Source: Alitta virens
Taxonomy: Eukaryota > Annelida > Polychaeta > Phyllodocida > Nereididae
Assembly (NCBI GenBank): GCA_932294295.1
Contig: OW028573.1
Span: 16,078,155 to 16,142,154, forward strand
Length of the DNA: 64,000 nucleotides
Direction of reading: 5' to 3'
Shown: piece by piece, positions 11,583 to 21,825 of the stretch
Position numbering within the stretch: position 1 is the stretch's first letter
Layout of the letters: each line of letters begins with the position of its first letter
Translations under genes and position numbers: made by a program
Notes under the pieces: model-generated
Database searches by the model: none
What the model was told of the DNA's origin: nothing
Seen by the model: the letters and a program-made list of their open reading frames with translations, nothing else

Positions 11583-11663
11583 GGAACTTTTTTTTTTATT
11601 ACACAAGAAGTGTACATGGTCTGCTCTTTTGGGAGGATTTGGTGGCCTTGAAAAAGGCCGGGG
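11583..11663 (-). repeat. Internal inverted repeat, right arm (3' of Harbinger ORF2)
   Basis: The reverse complement of 10705-10796, with 42 bp exact (11622-11663). On the minus strand it contains GTAATAAAAA, which supplies an AATAAA poly(A) signal for the nuclease gene that ends at 11680. Confidence 0.9.
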
Positions 11664-11679
11664 TTGTTTTGTGGAATCT

Positions 11680-13005
11680 TTATACCATGTCATCTTGCCA
11701 TGGCACTCTTCCTTCGTCTGAATTGACAAAGTCCACCAAGTACTGCCGTTGATTCTTGGCTGCTTCAGTCATAGAATGCCCTCTATTTGTTGGTGGCATT
11801 TCAGCGATTTCTCCAGCTGCCCTCCAAGTTCCTGGGATGATACGATGTGTGATTGGATCTTCATGGTCCAGCATGATGTTCTGAGCAGTCGGATAAGTTA
11901 TTCTCATCAGATTGTGGAGGCAGCAACATGCAATGACTATGGATTCCACTGTCTTAGTTCTTTGTGGCATGGTAGTCAGGAGACACCTGAACCTTGCTGC
12001 AAGGATCCCAAATGCGTTTTCCACAATTCTTCTTGCCAGGGAGAGGCGGTAATTGTATATCCTCTGCTCTTTGGTCATGTTTCTGAGAGGCAGTGGCTTC
12101 ATCAGCCAGGTTCTCAAGGGGAAGGCATCATCTCTGACAATGAAGTAGGGAAGAGGTCTGTGACCAGGAAGAATTGGTTCAGGTGGAGGTAATCCAATGG
12201 TCCCTTCTTCAAGTCCTTCTCTCAGGAGTGTATCATTAAAAACTCCTCCATCAGATCCAGCGCCGTTTGCTCCACAGTCTACATAGAGGAACTTGTAATC
12301 AGCATCCACAAGAGCCATGAGTACGATGGAATGGAAGCCCTTGTAATTGAAATACACTGACCCACCTTTTGGAGGACATTTGATGGCCACATGCTTCCCA
12401 TCAATGGCTCCAATACAGTGAGGAAAGTTCCACCTTGAATAGAACAGTTTCGCAACTTCTCTCCACTCTTCTGGAGTTGTGGGGCATGCCAGGACATCTT
12501 CATTATACTCCGCAATGATGGCTTCACAGACTTCTCGAATTATGTTGCTGATGGTATTGTAAGCCACTCTGAAGCCATACATGAGGGACCTGTAGCTGTT
12601 TCCAGTTGCCAAATAGCGGAGGGTGATGGCAAGTCTGAGTCCTGGCTCCAAAGATTTCCTCCAGAAGGTGTCTTCTTTGGTAATCCTATGACCTATTTTG
12701 CCAAGGATCCCTTGAAACATGGCTGGTTCCATTCTCAAAAAGTTAGTATAACTAGAAGTGTCCTCTTGCATCAGTTCAGTCAGTAGACGCTCATACTGTC
12801 CCATCTGAGGTCTTCTCAGCAGCCAGGGCCTCACCCAACACCTCCTCCTCCTCTTCCTCCTCATGGCTGCTAATTTTCTTTCTTCTTTCTTCTTACTCTC
12901 CTCATCCTCAAGTAATACTGCTGCAACAACAGCAAGTTGCAGATTCGCATGAGCAGCTAGTAGTACCAAGACTCTATTCTGATGTTCTGTCTGATGCATG
13001 TCCAT
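11680..13005 (-). CDS. Harbinger DDE nuclease (transposase)
   Basis: 441 aa, one exon. It belongs to the DDE_Tnp_4 / HARBI1-like nuclease family, which cuts and joins DNA at the transposon ends. Visible order: a helical N-terminal region; FLRMEPAMFQGILGKIG; a helix-turn-helix-like segment (LRLAITLRYLATG followed by SYRSLMYGF); then the catalytic core. The first Asp is in CIGAIDGKHVAIK, the second in the LVDADYKFLYVD to GSDGGVF block, and the Glu is in IVENAFGILAARF, followed by TMPQRTKTVESIV and CCCLHNLMR. Length and order match intact Harbinger nucleases. No frameshift or stop interrupts it. The start chosen is the first Met of the frame, 13005, within the left part of the ORF that opens with MDMHQTEHQN. 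A host-domesticated HARBI1 is unlikely because the TIRs, TSD and ORF1 are all present. Confidence 0.95.
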   Translation of the reverse strand: MDMHQTEHQNRVLVLLAAHANLQLAVVAAVLLEDEESKKKEERKLAAMRRKRRRRCWVRPWLLRRPQMGQYERLLTELMQEDTSSYTNFLRMEPAMFQGILGKIGHRITKEDTFWRKSLEPGLRLAITLRYLATGNSYRSLMYGFRVAYNTISNIIREVCEAIIAEYNEDVLACPTTPEEWREVAKLFYSRWNFPHCIGAIDGKHVAIKCPPKGGSVYFNYKGFHSIVLMALVDADYKFLYVDCGANGAGSDGGVFNDTLLREGLEEGTIGLPPPEPILPGHRPLPYFIVRDDAFPLRTWLMKPLPLRNMTKEQRIYNYRLSLARRIVENAFGILAARFRCLLTTMPQRTKTVESIVIACCCLHNLMRITYPTAQNIMLDHEDPITHRIIPGTWRAAGEIAEMPPTNRGHSMTEAAKNQRQYLVDFVNSDEGRVPWQDDMV

Positions 13006-13124
13006 GGTCCTCTCTCTTCAGCAGCTACAGACAGAATGATCAAGAACAGAAGATGCAGCCCCTATTTATATATTTTTGTTAAACACAGCTATTTGCATAA
13101 TAATTTAAGTAATAACCCTGATGA

Positions 13125-13370
13125 GTATCATGAGTAACTCGTCGACTTTACGAGTTACTCCTGGTACTCGGCGAGTTACTCCTGGTACTCGGCGAGTTAC
13201 TCCTCTAACTCGCCGACACTCTCCTCGAAATCGTTCACTAATTGGCTGCAACTTGGCGAGTCACTCCTGGTACTCGGCGAGTCGCTCGCTGAACCCGCCG
13301 AGTAACTCGGTGAGTAATTCGGTGAGTAATTCGGCGAGTCACTCCTGGTCACTTTTTCCGCCAGAATTCG
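13125..13370. repeat. Subterminal repeat array, right end of Harbinger
   Basis: Stacked units of GGCGAGTTACTCCTGGTACTC and GGTGAGTAATTC. They mirror the left-end array and lie just inside the 3' terminal inverted repeat. Confidence 0.75.
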
Positions 13371-13393
13371 TCGCCAACTCCTCGAATTTTGGC

Positions 13394-13449
13394 TGTTACG
13401 TAATACTACGAGTTGACTACGAGAAACTCGGCTATGTGGGAATGGGGCT
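13394..13449 (-). repeat. Harbinger 3' terminal inverted repeat
   Basis: 56 bp ending GGGAATGGGGCT and followed directly by the TTA duplication. Its reverse complement equals 8375-8430 except for one base. Confidence 0.95.
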
Positions 13450-13452
13450 TTA

Positions 13453-15419
13453 GCCTAAAAACATTTCATATGGTATTGCTTTATATAGCTTAGTTGTGCA
13501 TTTCGATAGATATGATTGACGTATATTAGTGGTCTTATTTTTCATTTGTGCATAATAGTCTTATGAAGGTCTTACTTATAAATGTAAACCTGCAGGAACC
13601 CTGACAGGGCCTAACATTAAGGCTTCAGACAGTTCCAAAACTGTTTGCCCGAACCTAAAATTTGGTTGCCCAATGAAGATTTCATAGTATATTCTTTATC
13701 AACAAGTATGGCTGGTATTTATTTGCAGTATACAGAACATTAAATTAAATATGCCCTTCGGTGACTATTTATGATCTTATTAATTTTTTACGTACTATGG
13801 CTCCCATCTATACATTTTCTGATAAAATATGTATCATTGATATGGTTGTTCGACACACGATACATATCACGATACACTTATAAGGGTGGAATTAAGCAAA
13901 CAAATGAGTGTATTATAAAAATGATTAATTATAAAATTTAGTCAAGCATTTATTATCTTGTGCTGTGTCTAAATGGACCATAGCATTTGTCATATACCGT
14001 AGATTGCAGCACCGTTGATCCGCGTAGTGCCATAGATGCCCTCTGTCTATCGTATCTAACGGAAATCAATCGCCAAGTTTTGGCGGTGCTCTTGCGTCTA
14101 TATATATCATATGATATGCTTATTAGAATATCAGTTTTCAGTTCTCTTATACACTTCCAGTTTTATGATATCGTTTACCGATTTAAGGGCCTTTTACTAA
14201 CCCAACAATCACTTATGTAATAGAAGTCAAATGAGCAATTAGCAAGTGACCTAAGTTGCAACCTTAAAGGTAAATGTTCTAAAAACAGTCGGCATATTAT
14301 CACTGATTACTGAGTAATTACAGGATGCCCAGACTCCTATAGATTCCTATAAATTCTTATACTTTATGGTATGACCAATTTATCCTATGATTTTGTCATT
14401 TTCCTCTATATTCCTATATTTGGGGATATTCCCTGATATTTTTTTTTGAAAAATCTGTGTCAATTTAGATTAATATTTCATTCTAGTGGTGTGCCTGTAT
14501 AAACTTCATTTGAAAGTTAAAGCTTTCAGATGAATGAAATAGAAATTTACCATACAAAACATATGTATATGTTCAGATGTTCTGTTCACCAGGTAGTCTG
14601 CCTAGTTCAATACATCATGGAGTAACTGGCTTGCAAATATGACCAACAATTATGGAGATATTTCATGATATATCTATCATTTGGAACACATAGAAATGAT
14701 TCTTTGATTGATTGTCCACTTACAAAGTTATGGTACTACCTGAAGGTTTTGCTAAAGGCCAGCCTATGTTTGTCACACGCTGCTGTATATGTCTTGCCCT
14801 TGAAAATGTGCCGATGTCCCAGTACTTTAACAATGTTAATCTTCACCTAATAAATGGCATACAAATTACCAGCTTCTATTTTTTGCAACCAAATCAATTT
14901 TTTTTTAAATTTACACTTGCTAGTGTAAATTGTAACTAAGATAACTTCGCACCTTTTGATGCTGATCTGCCAAGTCAATCAAAACAATCTCAGGCATCCT
15001 CAATTGCCAATTGTAGCATGAGGATAACATGCTCATTGGGACAGCGGAGGTCACATCAGAAAATCGTATATTAAAATATTGTGACAGTATCGTGTACCAA
15101 ATATTGTGAAATTAACAGGTGTTACTGCCATGGTATAACTTGAATAAATGAATTGTTTGAATGGTAAACTGGTTGCTTTTATAGTGTGCATGTGCTTGTA
15201 AGCTTCTGTAAACCCCACAAGTGAATTCCATACATTTTTGTATGCCATTCCGATTTACAAGTATGATGTTAAGGATGCTGTGGACTACAGATCATCAGTA
15301 ATACAGTCATTAAGAGAAGGCCTCTTTTTGATGAGAGCTTTGCTTCTCTTATTAACTTGCCTAAAATTTGTATGATTCATGCTTATATTAGTGCTGAATA
15401 CATAGTTTTCCAGTAACAG
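13453..15419. other. AT-rich spacer, no gene seen
   Basis: Only short chance ORFs. No repeat with a second copy in this window was noticed, apart from the possible continuation of R2 just after the Harbinger element. Confidence 0.35.
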
Positions 15420-15795
15420 TACATGTTATGAGAGGCAACTTGAACTGCGAAATATGCAACTGGTGGGCGCCTTTCGTCAAGAAGTGCAGGCAGCATTTCG
15501 GGTGAGAACAAGGCAGAAGAACTTTGACTTTGGTTTCGTTGAAATGGATGTCAACAGTTCTTTATTACAACTGGGAGTACCTGACGCATGGGGAGCTGAA
15601 TACAGTTATCGTAAAGGAAATCTCGGCACTCTTGATGACCTTCTGGGAAAAAAGTGGGACTTGAAAAGTTTTGAAGGACTGACAAGATTTGTTACGTCTG
15701 TTCGATTTAAAGTTACCAGCCAGTTTACGCTAACTGGGTGGATCAAGGTGGCAGACTTTGATGGAATTTTCAACAGAATACAGGAAAAATTTTAG
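15420..15795 (+). CDS. Unrecognised exon-like ORF
   Basis: An open frame of about 125 codons begins after a plausible acceptor (TTTCCAGTAACAG, near 15419) and runs CYERQLELRNMQLVGAF, through the ATG at 15454, to a TAG at 15793-15795. Composition is balanced and coding-like (QEVQAAFRVRTRQKNFDF, then DDLLGKKWDLKSFEG). I do not recognise the family and see no signal peptide or membrane segment. It lies about 300 bp upstream of a stop-riddled pseudogene and could be the 5' part of the same dead gene, a small real exon, or part of an unclassified transposon. Confidence 0.35.
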
Positions 15796-15939
15796 CAGTC
15801 ATATTTGTCAGGTATGAGATGTATACAATACTTTTTTTTAATCAATCTAGTCAAATGTGATAGCAAGTCTTTCTGTTATGGTTTTTAACTGATGTTTGTA
15901 CAGTTATTATCAGAGTCAATTTTTAGCCCACAGCGAACA

Positions 15940-16070
15940 AAGCTTGAAGAGGGTTATTGTTATCACTTGGAATTTCTTTGTTGGATGGGCAGGTGTGACA
16001 ATTTGTTACGAGAGCAGAACTCGCTCATTACTGCACCCACATTCTCGAAACTTTGGTATGTACAGAAGTC
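15940..16070 (+). repeat. Fragment of dispersed repeat R2
   Basis: Shares the opening GAAGAGGGTTATTGTTATCA and the GAGCAGAACTC phrase with the copies at 7875 and 35600. Only the first 100 bp or so are recognisable. Confidence 0.55.
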
Positions 16071-16084
16071 TGTACAGAATTTGA

Positions 16085-17287
16085 TTTGGCTGCAAAGATT
16101 TGGTCCTCCCTTCATCAGATGTTTACAATATTGAAACAGGAGCCTAATCCTGTGGTTCTACCTGGCACACCATCAGGCTCTTTTCATTTCAATGATTATC
16201 ATTGAGGTTACAACGGTGTACTGAAAGATGAATATAAGAAAGCTGCTGAGTGTTCCTATCAGTTAATGTGTTCTCGCTTTACATGGAAGAATACAACCCC
16301 ATACATGGTCAAATTCATTGATTATGCCCGTTATTTTATGTCTGAGCAGGATGTGCCCATGTGTAGATTTCCGGCAGAAGGTGGAGAACATCTGAATTAA
16401 CAACATAGTAGGCATTATTACCAGCACACTACTAGACATGGAGGTAAGGACAAGACTGATCCTCAATTGACAGTGTTGTCAACCATTTTTTGGAAGCTAA
16501 GCTTTCAAATAACTTCTGCTGATGCTACTGTCGCCAGTGTGTTCAAACAAATGGTGGACAGGCACAGTCTTGGACTACAGCTTTGTGTTTGAATGTTTGG
16601 AAAGAAATTGTCTTGTTGACCAGGGAATGCATCTGCCAGATATCTTGGGTCTCCTTATGACTGTCAGTGTCGAGCCAACATTAGCAGAGCAACATTTGAA
16701 AAGGAGTCCAAGGATGATAAGTCTCATAAAGAAATTTGCCAAACAGAGTGGGTGGGTGGGTGGGTGAATTAGGGCTTTACGTCCTGTATTTCTGCACCTG
16801 ATGGGCTAATTAGGACAGGCAGAGACCATGGCAATGAGACGAAGGATGAAACAGCCATCCAACTTAGGCTCGACCGGGAATCGAACCCGGGACCCAGCGG
16901 TTGGAAGCTCAGAGCGCTACCTCTGAGCTAGGCCCCCACTTTGCCAAACAGAGTAGTACCTGAAATAATTCAACTGGCAAAGTTGAGAAGAATGCTGTGG
17001 TCTTCTATGGAAATATGAAAAGGCGAGCAGTAATTGAAAATGAGAAACAGACCTTTATTAAGCAAGCAAAGCTGTTCTGTAAGCATTGTAAAGAGTACTC
17101 ATCCTTGCCTTCTGATGAACAATTAAAGTATAAAGATATGTGGTATAAGAAGAAAAATGCTGTAGCCCAAAGAAAGGACCAAGAGAATAAGCTTAAATCC
17201 TATAACACAGGCAGATGTGTCAGCAAACCTCACTATGGCACCAAATGGCTGCTTTGCAGGCTTAAAATGAGTAGAGTAAGCCAATAA
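16085..17287 (+). pseudogene. Stop-riddled pseudogene of an unrecognised protein, split by a SINE
   Basis: One forward frame stays coding-like for about 1 kb but is broken by in-frame stops: TGA after FHFNDYH, TAA after PAEGGEHLN, TGA after LQLCV, and one more after the SINE. Conserved-looking blocks include KKAAECSYQLMCSRF, TPYMVKFIDYARYF, YYQHTTRHGGKDKTDP and IFWKLSFQITSADATVAS. The final 97 codons (16997-17287) are open and basic, with an HMG-box-like helix (KHCKEYSSLPSDEQLKYKDMWYKK is the region; the resemblance is weak). The SINE at 16750-16939 interrupts the frame. The lack of introns suggests either a single large exon or a retrocopy. The family is unknown to me. Confidence 0.5.
16750..16939 (-). 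mobile_element. Full-length tRNA-derived SINE (family SINE-A, reference copy)
   Basis: A 190-bp insert flanked by a perfect 15-bp target duplication TTTGCCAAACAGAGT (16735-16749 and 16940-16954). On the minus strand it opens with a tRNA-like head: GGGGGCCTAGCTCAGAGGTA (A box) and GGGTTCGATTCCC (B box, 16876-16888), the internal RNA polymerase III promoter. A unique body follows (GGATGGCTGTTTCATCC, CATGGTCTCTGCCTGTCC, AATTAGCCCATCAGGTGCAG), then a simple-repeat tail of CACC units. It is not a functional tRNA gene: the acceptor stem cannot close and the sequence runs on into the SINE body. Confidence 0.92.
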
Positions 17288-17289
17288 GT

Positions 17290-18017
17290 TAGATTAAAAT
17301 CAGGTATAGTTACTACTTCTGGGTTTGGCAATGGGCTGTAAAATAATGATTGTTAAGAAATACGAACTCAATAATTACAGAAACTGATTTTGGTGAATCA
17401 TAGTAACACTGGTAAGAATGTGCTTGAACTGATATATAATTAAGTTCAAAGATATAGCAATTTGTCTATATGAGAATACGGATCGGATGTACAAGATTAA
17501 AAATATTTATGTGATGTGAACTTATTTGTTTGCTTGGGATGTTTCAAATTTTTAGCTTGTATCAAAACTGTTCAATATTTTAGCTTAGATTAAACCTTTT
17601 AGCTAAGATTAAAAAACCATTAAATCAAACAATTAGTAATGATGTGTGTTATGTAAGAAATATGCATTTTCATGTATTGAAGTTATGATAGAAGGATAGA
17701 AGTAGTGGTGTTACACGTGTGTGTAAACGTGTAAGATAACAATGGTTATAAAAATGTATTTATCTTTCAGTACTAAAGAAATGCATGTGTCTGCGAGATG
17801 TCCGGTTAATTAACTTTATGCTCTTGGATGTTTCTCCTATTTCTGTGTTGTAGTAGAAATTGCCCCTTAGAGTCTACTGGGAACGAATACTCAGGGGTAG
17901 GTAGACTGTGATTATTTCTGCATCATGTGATATATTCCTCTGACATATTTAGGCACATTAAATGTCTGTCAAATGTGTCCACTTGTAATGTGCACCAACT
18001 GACCAAGAAGTATTGAG
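17290..18017. other. AT-rich spacer, nothing seen
   Basis: No ORF, tandem repeat or duplicated segment that I could recognise. Confidence 0.35.
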
Positions 18018-18021
18018 TTAA

Positions 18022-19546
18022 AGGGGAACTAACCCCTTTTGCACTTTACCTCTCAGATGTTAGCTTGGGTCCATAGAAACACATCCACGCTTTGCATTAT
18101 TTGTTAATCTGCACTGGTAATGAAATATCCTGCATTTATTAGCTCTGGTTGTGAACTACGGAGGCCGCCATTTTTTACTTTTGTGGTGTTTTGCACTGAC
18201 CGGAAATACGTCACTGTTGTACTAGGTCTTAGCATGGAGTCACTAGCCAATGAGAGCCAAGTATTCTGGAGGCTCGACATTGCAATTCTGGTGAGAACAA
18301 CTGTTAGCTTTAGATACAGGTGTTAATTGCAGTTTCAGAGCAGTTCTTACTGAGTGTCAAGTTATTGCCATTGAACTATTTGAGACAATGCAATTAGTGA
18401 GAGAGAGAGAGAATTTATTAGACCAAATTAAACAAACAAAAGCAGCAAATTACAAGGAACAACAATAAGCAGTAAATACATATAATCTCTTGACCTTTGG
18501 TAATATGAAAATAAATAATAAAATACATTTATATATAAATAACAAGATCTAAATATAGAAATAATGATAAGATGAAAATGAAAGTATGGCAAACAAATTG
18601 CACATTTAATAAAAAGTTTACAACAGGGATCAGTTCTTAATTGTGATTGTGACATCAACTATATTCTGTGTATGAATGAACTGGGTGGTACTGGATGGTC
18701 TCACAGATTTCAAAGCAGCCAGCAGAATTGACAATATAAAACAGACACAGCTATCAATTATCTTGCTATGTAATACAACTACTGAATGTTTGAGTACTAA
18801 TTAAATGAATTTTTAGTAATTTAGAGCAGTTTACATTATATTAGATTTCAGCATTGTATGCAAAAAGTGTATTATGTTGCCGAATAAATCTATCTATCAT
18901 TCGTCCACTGTTTATTAGTGAAGCTTTAAAAAAATAGTGTATTGGAGAAAGTTTTGTTGAAAATGAGTTTTTGATATTTATATTTTATTTTAAACTGGTA
19001 GGCCTATATTGATAATTAATATATATTATTCTTGGTAAAGAAGGAGATGCTGCCCTTAAAACATCCCCACTAACTCTTTATATACACTAAATATAGCTAC
19101 TACGAAATATATTTATCCTATAAATAATACTACTAATGCCTATTCTTAGATACAAATTGCTCATTGCAATCAATGCAATAATTAGCTATAATTATGCTGT
19201 ATTCCCAAAACATTGCAATTAACACCCTTTATGTTGTTGTTTTATCTGTTCTGGTTATAATTGCAATGAACAATGTAACAGCTTGTAATCAACAGGATTA
19301 TGAATTGATTTGTATTGGCTGAATGCATATATGGCCTTGACATAGTACATAAGTGACGTCACTGTCTTGCGTGCCATGTACAAAAATGTCGGCCCCCAGC
19401 ATGTTGGCGGTTGGTGTAAATTGCACTTTCAATTGGCTTGAAATCATATCAAACCAGAGTTTAAGACATTTCCATTCACTGCAATATATAATTTAACATC
19501 TAATTGAACTTTTGAAATTAACATACAAACTTCCATTAGTTCCCCT
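18022..19546. mobile_element. Non-autonomous TTAA-type DNA transposon
   Basis: 1525 bp with 11-bp terminal inverted repeats AGGGGAACTAA (18022-18032; reverse complement at 19536-19546) and TTAA on both sides (18018-18021, 19547-19550). TTAA duplications are diagnostic of the piggyBac and Kolobok groups; the AGGGG start favours Kolobok-like, which is inference. No transposase reading frame is present, so it would depend on a partner element. A (GA)n tract near 18400 and a following AT-rich segment may be a nested insertion. Confidence 0.75.
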
Positions 19547-19550
19547 TTAA

Positions 19551-20234
19551 GGTAAAATGTGGATAATGACTTTTAGTCAGTGTTTAATTTGATTTTAGTA
19601 TAAAAGCTTTTGATGTAATTTGCAGCTGATAGCAATAAAATATGTAGTTTGTACTGACTTTGCTTGATTTTGTTTATTCTGGTGGCTATATTGTAATTTC
19701 TATTTCTATTTTACCTGTGAACTGGGTGCTATTACTAATTAACTAAGCTAGCCGAAAAATGTTCTTTGTTTATCTATTCTGTACTCTTTTTTTTCTTTGC
19801 AAATGTTTAGTTAACTAGTAAATGCTATTAATTTTCAAACACTTAAAGGAATTGGTGCTATAAGCTTGCCTGCAAAAATTTTTGCTTATTGTGTTAAGAT
19901 GCCAAAATTGTAATAATAACATGCATTGTATGTGTTCCTGCACAGATAAGAATTTATGATGTTATGTCAAGTATGTATATTGTATTATTTTCAATAAATG
20001 ACCTACATATATCCTGAAATCTTGGTTTATCATGTTCACCTGAATACTTTACCATAAACATTATTGGGAAATGTGACTCCTAATTCATTAGTTTCCATGG
20101 TGTGAAAGAAGTTTATGCATTGACTGACAATGCATGGAATAATAATAGCAAGGCATGTTGGCCAGGTGGGCTAAATATAGATCTTGCACATTGTCATTGG
20201 TCATAGCTTGATTTTGCCCATGGGGTGTTGGTGG
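19551..20234. other. AT-rich spacer, nothing seen
   Basis: No coding signal and no repeat noticed, apart from the G/T-rich run that starts the next SINE. Confidence 0.35.
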
Positions 20235-20411
20235 TGGTGGTGGATTAGGGCTGTCCTGTATTTCTGCTCCAGTTGGGCTAATTTGGACAGGCAGGGACCA
20301 TGGCAATAAGACGAAGGATGAAACAGCCATCCAACTTAGGCTCGACCGGGAATCGAACGTGGGACCCAGCGGTTGGAAGCCCAGAGCACTACCTCTGAGC
20401 TAGGCCCCCGC
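20235..20411 (-). mobile_element. Full-length tRNA-SINE copy (family SINE-A)
   Basis: A (GGT)n tail on the plus strand, the CAGTTGGGCTAATTTGGACAG block, the GGATGAAACAGCCATCC body, and the tRNA-like head with a mutated B box (GGGAATCGAACGT) and A box (CCTCTGAGCTAGGCCCCC). It is orthologous in layout to the copy at 16750. No clear target duplication was found, so this copy is older or rearranged at its edges. Confidence 0.85.
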
Positions 20412-20519
20412 CCTATGCCAATTAGATAATGAGGGGAAATTGGTATTTCACGGATTCTGTTAAATGGGAGGTTTTCGTAATGAGATGTACTCCTTGGCAC
20501 ATCCTCAGAAGTCTGAGGA

Positions 20520-20690
20520 AAGTACCTGCCAGTCAGAGATGTCAAGATTCAGGGCTGCCTCAGCCAATGAATCAGCAAGTTCATTACCATATATTCCTAC
20601 ATGGCTTGGTACCCAGCAGAAGGCAATGTTGTTTCCATCCCTAACAGCTTCCATAGATGAATTCATAACATGGCACAATTAGGGATTATT
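20520..20690 (-). pseudogene. LINE RNase H domain fragment
   Basis: The minus strand encodes FCWVPSHVGIYGNELADSLA, the conserved C-terminal block of the RNase H domain found in Jockey/R1/I-type LINEs (the VPSHVGIxGNExAD signature). The upstream part of the domain and the polymerase are absent, and a stop follows within about 60 bp. It sits beside the SINE at 20235-20411, perhaps by chance. Confidence 0.75.
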
Positions 20691-21049
20691 GAAACATCCG
20701 ATAATTAATAACGGCGCTTAAGTGAACAGCAGATCGGTCGGGCAAGGGGAACACCTGACCAACTAGACTAAGGCATGTACCTAACGTGTATTCCCATGCA
20801 CCAGTGCCAAAAAGGTTCATCAGCAATTTTATCCCCATTTTTTTTTTCAAATTTACCCTACATCACAAGCAACAGTGTCAGTGATGTCACTGGTCAGCAG
20901 GAAATTGAACTCTTTATTAAAAAAAGAGGAGTTAATTTCAGGCCAATCCAGCATATTGCTTGACTCGGATTCTAATGCTAGTTAATTGTACGCTGTTGTA
21001 AAGTCTTTTTTTTTTTGGTACAGTAACTATTTTCAAACTTTATACTCTA

Positions 21050-21520
21050 AACTTACAAAGAAAATCACATCATGTTGCACTATATTATTTTTCAGGGTAT
21101 TGTGTTGCTTGAAAATCACATGCTGTTTGAACAAAACATTTTCTCAATTCTCTAGAATGAATGACACTTAACCTTTTTTCCAATGAATTCCAATACAGCT
21201 GTACAAGAGCTTTTTCGATGAAAATCACATGCTATGAGAACTTAGCATTTACATACAGCCACACCCCAGGCACCACTATCATGCACATTTAGCTTGTGTG
21301 TTATCATGGCCTTCCAAACAAAAAACTTATGGTACCAGTGCGTTTGCTGAATGAAAATCCAGTATTCTCCTTGCCAAATCCATACTTGTAAGGTGTTTGA
21401 TCAACATAGATGAAAGTCACATGCTGCCCAAGCATTTTCAAAACCAAATCAAAGGCTGGCTTAACCAAATATTCCACTTTGATGAAAATCACGTGCTATG
21501 AGAACTTTAATAGCATTTTA
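21050..21520. repeat. Degenerate repeats of GAAAATCACATGCT upstream of the GT49 gene
   Basis: The phrase GAAAATCAC(A/G)TGCT or close variants occur at about 21060, 21110, 21219, 21407 and 21484, sometimes followed by ATGAGAACTT and later by CAGGCACCAC. Each contains CACATG or CACGTG, an E-box core. The block ends about 300 bp before the first GT49 coding exon. It could be an eroded tandem repeat or a cluster of binding sites. Confidence 0.45.
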
Positions 21521-21825
21521 ATGTTTAAATTAATGTTGCATCATTATACTGACATCAATACCACAGGCACCACATTCATACTCATGCATTGCATTAGCCT
21601 ACATATATATATATATCCTCCCCAAACACCAGCTCGGTGTATTAAACTTTTTATTTATTCGTGCTTGGCATGTGTTTAGGTTTGGAGGGGTACAATTGAA
21701 ATGCTTGTGATCACACTGGTCAACCTTTTTTGACCACTTCCTCCTGCTAATTTGCGGAGTTAATCTCATATGTCTTTCATTTGTTCTTTTCCAACAGAAC
21801 TGGTTCTCCCTTTGCACTGGTTGGC

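Larger units (their letters stand above)
8375..13449. mobile_element. Complete PIF/Harbinger DNA transposon
   Basis: The element is 5075 bp. It is bounded by 56-bp terminal inverted repeats (8375-8430 and 13394-13449) that differ at one base by eye and start AGCCCC(G/A)TTCCCACATAG. It is flanked by the 3-bp duplication TTA (8372-8374, 13450-13452), as PIF/Harbinger elements require. Inside are the two genes that define the superfamily, in convergent order: a MADF/Myb-like protein (+) and a DDE nuclease (-). Both are uninterrupted. Known family biology: the two proteins act together, the first bringing the nuclease to the ends. Near-identical termini and open genes suggest recent arrival and possible activity. 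Confidence 0.95.

Noticed and set aside
11749..12192. 147-aa forward ORF within the transposon
   Set aside because: Antisense shadow of the DDE nuclease.
16860..16935. Sequence looking like a tRNA gene on the minus strand
   Set aside because: A and B boxes are present, but the acceptor stem does not pair and the sequence continues as a SINE body with target duplications; it is a SINE head.
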